A DNA stretch of 64,000 nucleotides from an uncultured Tenacibaculum sp. (lineage in GTDB: Bacteria; Bacteroidota; Bacteroidia; Flavobacteriales; Flavobacteriaceae), in assembly GCF_947504135.1 (NCBI RefSeq), contig NZ_CANNGG010000001.1, positions 124,001 through 188,000 of the forward strand, read 5' to 3'. Shown piece by piece: positions 60,767 through 64,000 of the stretch. Every line of letters starts with the position of its first letter. The stretch's first letter is position 1. The notes under the pieces were generated by a model that made no database searches, was not told the origin of the DNA, and saw only the letters and a program-made list of their open reading frames with translations. The position numbers and the translations under genes are program-made.

Positions 60767-61756
60767 ATGAGTACACTCATAGATAATTTTGGAAGACAAA
60801 TTAGCTACGTTCGTTTAGCAGTAACCGATCGTTGCAACTTACGTTGTCAATATTGTATGCCTGCTCAAGGAATTAATATTGTACCTCGTAAAGAGCTACT
60901 TACCTACAAAGAAATGTACCGAATAATTCGAGTACTTACTGAGTTGGGCGTTAACAAAGTTCGTTTAACAGGAGGAGAACCTTTTGTTAGAAAAGATTTT
61001 GTCTCTTTTTTGGAGATGTTATCATATAATGATTTGTTAGAGGATATAAATATCACAACCAACGGAGCGCTTATTTCTAAACACATCAAAACAATAGAAA
61101 ACCTTAAAAAGGTAAAAAACATTAATTTAAGTATTGATAGTTTACACCCTAAAAAATTTGCTAAAATTACTCGTAGAGATGTTTTCCCTGAAGTATATAA
61201 AACATTTGAGTTATTAGAAAAAAGTTCGTTGAATTTAAAACTGAATGTAGTTGTTCAGTCTGGATTTAATACTGATGAAATTAACGATTTTGTTAGGCTT
61301 ACTAAAGATAAAAATATTGCAGTTCGTTTTATTGAAGAAATGCCTTTTAATGGTAAAGGACAACGAAACGCAGAAGAAGTTTGGAACTATAATAAAATCT
61401 TAAACAACATACAATCTGAGTTTACTGTTACTGAACTTCCCTCAAAAAAATCATCTACTTCTAGAAATTTTTCTATAGAGAATCATAAGGGAACTATAGG
61501 GATAATCCCTGCATTCACTCGTACTATCTGTAATGATTGTAACCGAATTAGGATTACCTCAACAGGAACTTTTAAAAATTGCCTGTTTGATGATGGCGTT
61601 TTCAACTTACGTGACTTTATTAGAAATGGTGCAAGTAATGAAGACTTAAAAGCCTTGTTTTTATCGCTTATTAAAGAAAAGCCAGAAAATGGTTTTGTGG
61701 CTGAAGCAAATAGAAAAGGTAATGTAACTGAAAGTATGAGTACAATTGGGGGATAA
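60767..61756 (+). CDS. moaA: GTP 3',8-cyclase, molybdenum cofactor synthesis
   Basis: A 329-residue radical SAM enzyme converting GTP to 3',8-cyclo-GTP. The N-terminal cluster is Cys23, Cys27 and Cys30 (CNLRCQYC). The C-terminal cluster cysteines are in CNDCNRIRIT and NCLFDDG. The C-terminal Gly-Gly tail (STIGG) needed for activity is intact. The start is the ATG at 60767; eight extra residues in the longest frame cross the promoter element. It heads the Moco operon. Confidence 0.94.
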   Translation: MSTLIDNFGRQISYVRLAVTDRCNLRCQYCMPAQGINIVPRKELLTYKEMYRIIRVLTELGVNKVRLTGGEPFVRKDFVSFLEMLSYNDLLEDINITTNGALISKHIKTIENLKKVKNINLSIDSLHPKKFAKITRRDVFPEVYKTFELLEKSSLNLKLNVVVQSGFNTDEINDFVRLTKDKNIAVRFIEEMPFNGKGQRNAEEVWNYNKILNNIQSEFTVTELPSKKSSTSRNFSIENHKGTIGIIPAFTRTICNDCNRIRITSTGTFKNCLFDDGVFNLRDFIRNGASNEDLKALFLSLIKEKPENGFVAEANRKGNVTESMSTIGG

Positions 61757-61758
61757 TT

Positions 61759-61932
61759 ATGATATATAGTTTACTTTCTATATTAATTGGAGTTATAACT
61801 TTACTTTTTGTTTTTAAACTCTACAAAAAAGACGATAATCTATGGGGTGTTTCAACTTCATTGAAAGGTCTTGTAGGTGGGTTAGGTCTTATCATTATAG
61901 GTTTAATAACTTTATTTAAAGGATGGAAATGA
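61759..61932 (+). CDS. 57-residue membrane protein in the Moco operon
   Basis: A 57-residue frame with ATG at 61759, 2 nt after the moaA stop. It has two hydrophobic segments (about 4-19 and 36-53) around a charged loop (KLYKKDDNLWGVSTS). Its TGA overlaps the moeA ATG (ATGA), so it is placed as a translationally coupled gene. Coding potential is inferred from the exact fit between the two genes. I do not recognise a family. Confidence 0.65.
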   Translation: MIYSLLSILIGVITLLFVFKLYKKDDNLWGVSTSLKGLVGGLGLIIIGLITLFKGWK

Positions 61933-63125
61933 TAACAGTAGAAGAAGCAAAACATATAATTTTAGAAAACACACAAGATTTCGGAATTGAAGAAGTTCCA
62001 TTTTTAGAAGCTGTCGGAAGAGTTTTAAAGGAAGATATTGTTGCTGATAGAGATTTTCCTCCGTTTAACCGAGTGGCAATGGATGGTATTGCGATTAATC
62101 ATCGTTTTTTTGAGCACGGTGTTCGCGATTTTAAAATTGAAGGAGTCCAAGCTGCTGGAAGCCCACAACAAACACTGGATAATGCAGCCAACTGTTATGA
62201 AGTGATGACAGGAGCTGTATTACCTAACAATACTGACACGGTAATTCGCTATGAAGATGTTGATATTAACACGTTAGTCGCTACTATTACTGTTGATAAA
62301 ATTAAAGAAGGACAAAACATACACACACAGGGTTCTGATAAAAGTGAAGGTACAATTCTAATAAGAAGGAACACTATAATTTCTGCTGCTGAAATAGGCG
62401 TATTAGCTACTGTAGGCAAAGCCACTGTAAAAGTAGCTAAACAACCTAAAGTAATGATTGTTTCTACAGGTGATGAATTGGTTGATGTAAATGAAAACCC
62501 GTTAGACCACCAAATTCGTAGAAGTAATGTATACACGTTAGTTTCCTTATTGAACGATTTAAAAATTCCAGCAGAAACAGCCCATATTACTGATGAAAAA
62601 CAAATTTTAAAAGAAAAAATCGAATCTTACTTAAAAGAATATGACGTGCTTTTATTTAGTGGTGCTGTAAGCAAAGGGAAGTTTGATTTTTTACCTGAGG
62701 TTTTAGATGAACTGGGTGTTAAAAAGTTATTTCATAGAGTTTCGCAACGACCAGGGAAGCCATTTTGGTTCGGCACTACTGATAACTGCAACGTGTTTGC
62801 TTTTCCTGGAAATCCAGTTTCAACCTTTGTAAATTGTTTGGTCTATTTTTATCCTTGGTATTATAAATCTATAGGTGTACAACAAGAAAAACAAACAGCA
62901 ACTTTAGCAAAAAACATTACTTTTAAACCTAATCTAAGCTGTTTTTTACAAGTAAAATTAACCTCGGAAAACGGACAAGTATATGCAACTCCAATACAAG
63001 GAAATGGTTCTGGTGATTTAGCTAGTTTGGTTGAAGCTGATAGTTTTGTTGAACTTCCAAAAACTGAAGAGATAGAATTTAAAAAAGGAAGTATTTTTCC
63101 GATACTGACGTATCGTAGTTTTTAA
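61929..63125 (+). CDS. moeA: Molybdopterin molybdotransferase
   Basis: A 398-residue enzyme inserting molybdate into adenylated molybdopterin. FNRVAMDGIA and GAVLPNNTDTVIRYED mark the N-terminal domains. The MoCF-like domain has VSTGDELV, SGAVSKGKFDFLPEV and FAFPGNPVS. The C-terminal domain is complete. The ATG at 61929 overlaps the preceding small gene by four bases; the ATG at 61923 would add two residues. Confidence 0.93.
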   Translation: MITVEEAKHIILENTQDFGIEEVPFLEAVGRVLKEDIVADRDFPPFNRVAMDGIAINHRFFEHGVRDFKIEGVQAAGSPQQTLDNAANCYEVMTGAVLPNNTDTVIRYEDVDINTLVATITVDKIKEGQNIHTQGSDKSEGTILIRRNTIISAAEIGVLATVGKATVKVAKQPKVMIVSTGDELVDVNENPLDHQIRRSNVYTLVSLLNDLKIPAETAHITDEKQILKEKIESYLKEYDVLLFSGAVSKGKFDFLPEVLDELGVKKLFHRVSQRPGKPFWFGTTDNCNVFAFPGNPVSTFVNCLVYFYPWYYKSIGVQQEKQTATLAKNITFKPNLSCFLQVKLTSENGQVYATPIQGNGSGDLASLVEADSFVELPKTEEIEFKKGSIFPILTYRSF

Positions 63126-63130
63126 TTATT

Positions 63131-63528
63131 AATGTTTAGTTTTGAGTTAAAAATTTAAAATGAAGGAAAGTATTGTTCAAAGCAAGAGTTTTCAATTCTC
63201 TTTAAAAATAATTTCTCTGTACAAAAAACTACAACAAGAAAAAGAGTTTATAATTTCAAAACAGCTTTTAAGAAGTGGAACTTCAATAGGAGCTAATATA
63301 GAAGAGGCTTTAGCAGGACAAAGTAAAAGAGACTTTATAGCTAAAATGTCTATTTCTTCAAAAGAGGCTAGAGAAACTAAATATTGGTTACGCCTATTAA
63401 AAGAAAGTAATTTAACAAATATTGATGTTACAGATATACTTTCGGACAACCATGAGCTAATTAGGCTATTAACAGCAATTGTAAAAACATCACAACAGAA
63501 TTTAACTAAAAATTAAAAACTCAACATT
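63131..63528. repeat. Inverted-repeat-bounded cassette with a four-helix-bundle gene
   Basis: AATGTTTAGTTTT (63131-63143) and AAAACTCAACATT (63516-63528) are inverted repeats matching at 12 of 13 positions. They lie 16 nt before the ATG and at the stop codon of the gene inside. The arrangement parallels 15141-15564. Confidence 0.5.
63160..63516 (+). CDS. Four-helix-bundle protein (S23/TIGR02436-like)
   Basis: A 118-residue intact member of the family found in 23S rRNA intervening sequences. The diagnostic block LLRSGTSIGANIEEALAGQS (about 41-60) is followed by KMSISSKEARETKYWLRLL and a last helix. The fold is known, the function is not; a relative (Avd) assists diversity-generating retroelements, but no reverse transcriptase is here. 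It interrupts the Moco operon between moeA and moaC and is bracketed by inverted repeats, so it looks like an insertion. The frameshifted relative at 15169 is the comparison. Confidence 0.9.
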   Translation: MKESIVQSKSFQFSLKIISLYKKLQQEKEFIISKQLLRSGTSIGANIEEALAGQSKRDFIAKMSISSKEARETKYWLRLLKESNLTNIDVTDILSDNHELIRLLTAIVKTSQQNLTKN

Positions 63529-63543
63529 CAAAACTTATAAAAA

Positions 63544-64000
63544 GTGAGCAACTTTTCCCATATAAACGAACAAAATCAACCTAAAATGGTAAATGTTTCT
63601 GATAAAAAAATCACGAAACGTACCGCCATTGCTAAAGCTACCATGTTTTTAGGTTCAGAAATTGTGAGTCATTTTAACAACGATGAACTCATCACTAAAA
63701 AAGGACCTGTTTTTCAAACCGCTATCATTGCTGGAATTCAAGCAGTGAAAAAAACTTCTGATATCATCCCAATGTGTCACCCTTTGTTAATAAACGGAGT
63801 GGATATTGACATCAATATTGTAGACGATGAGCATGTAGCCATTTTTTGTAAAGTTACTATCGAAGGAAAAACAGGAGTAGAAATGGAAGCCCTTACAGGA
63901 GCTTCTGCAACTTGTTTAACTATTTACGATATGTGTAAAGCTATCAGTCAAAAAATGATGATTCAAGAAGTGAAATTGGTAGAGAAAACTGGCGGTAAAT
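63544..64000 (+). CDS. moaC: Cyclic pyranopterin monophosphate synthase, cut by window end
   Basis: The first 152 codons of MoaC, which converts 3',8-cyclo-GTP to cyclic pyranopterin monophosphate after MoaA. I use the GTG at 63544 because the resulting SNFSHINEQNQPKMVNVS aligns with the usual MoaC N-terminus; an internal ATG at 63586 would remove it. The conserved MCHPL and GVEMEALTGAS blocks and YDMCKA are present. The frame is open at the window end and lacks only the last few residues. Confidence 0.93.
   Translation, partial: MSNFSHINEQNQPKMVNVSDKKITKRTAIAKATMFLGSEIVSHFNNDELITKKGPVFQTAIIAGIQAVKKTSDIIPMCHPLLINGVDIDINIVDDEHVAIFCKVTIEGKTGVEMEALTGASATCLTIYDMCKAISQKMMIQEVKLVEKTGGK

Noticed and set aside
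63160..63516. Four-helix-bundle protein as a diversity-generating retroelement Avd
   Set aside because: No reverse transcriptase or template/variable repeat pair is visible in the window.

Overview
The window is AT-rich chromosomal DNA from a member of the Bacteroidota, almost certainly family Flavobacteriaceae. The evidence is the gldD-gldE-ssb-mutY-HU gene order (gliding motility genes joined to repair genes), a TonB-dependent receptor with a carboxypeptidase-like N-terminal domain, flavobacterial-type DUF6341/DUF6427 genes next to upp, and many upstream sites matching the Bacteroidetes -7 promoter element TAnnTTTG. Shine-Dalgarno sequences are mostly absent. I cannot fix the genus; a marine Tenacibaculum/Polaribacter-like organism would fit. 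Nearly all of it is ordinary core genome: no rRNA, CRISPR array, prophage, insertion sequence or toxin-antitoxin pair was seen.

Layout. 1-3.9 kb: a tRNA-like element, a RecB/AddB-type nuclease, an omega-amidase-like hydrolase and a palindromic repeat. 3.9-9 kb: acyl-ACP desaturase, PlsC acyltransferase, a small membrane protein and a TonB-dependent receptor. 9-12.9 kb: pgi, an M23 peptidase-like lipoprotein and a DUF3108 protein. 12.9-16.9 kb: tryptophan/tyrosine catabolism (kynA, hppD, hmgA) interrupted by a frameshifted four-helix-bundle gene. 16.9-20.8 kb: a tight FNR-hydroxylase-ferredoxin operon that looks like a three-component monooxygenase, followed upstream by NifU and Mrp iron-sulphur proteins. 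21-26 kb: an alkyltransferase-like protein, trmB, upp, an alpha/beta hydrolase and brnQ. 26.1-29.2 kb: an outer-membrane protein and a feoA-feoB-feoB-associated ferrous iron operon. 29.3-33.2 kb: holB, a lipoprotein, an NtrY-like kinase and enoyl-CoA hydratase. 33.4-35.1 kb: an HD hydrolase and asd. 35.4-39 kb: trhO-trhP-ferredoxin (probable tRNA U34 hydroxylation) and dinB. 39-42 kb: a LytTR/LytS-type two-component pair and a possible small RNA. 42-46.4 kb: L27, L21 and an M16 peptidase pair. 46.5-49.1 kb: a drug/metabolite transporter, a Cys-rich heavy-metal-domain lipoprotein and heme A synthase. 49.1-54.8 kb: gldD, gldE, ssb, mutY, HU, a 29-residue basic protein and RNase G. 54.9-60.7 kb: a patatin/beta-barrel protein overlapping uvrC, with a membrane MutS-like ATPase diverging. 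60.8-64 kb: a molybdenum cofactor operon (moaA, a 57-residue membrane protein, moeA, an intact four-helix-bundle gene, and moaC cut by the window end).

The most interesting signals are not whole new pathways. They are: a promoter-preceded tRNA-like element that keeps the alanine G3-U70 identity pair but has a broken T-stem; two four-helix-bundle genes each bounded by inverted repeats, with a matching empty hairpin nearby; the trhO-trhP-ferredoxin operon; the three-component hydroxylase operon; two intergenic sites sharing an AAGGGG/GGGGG motif with promoter and terminator signals; and a recurring TAnnTTTR-N4-ATG spacing that suggests leaderless mRNAs. Several start codons were moved from the longest reading frame because a promoter element or a signal peptide places them further in.
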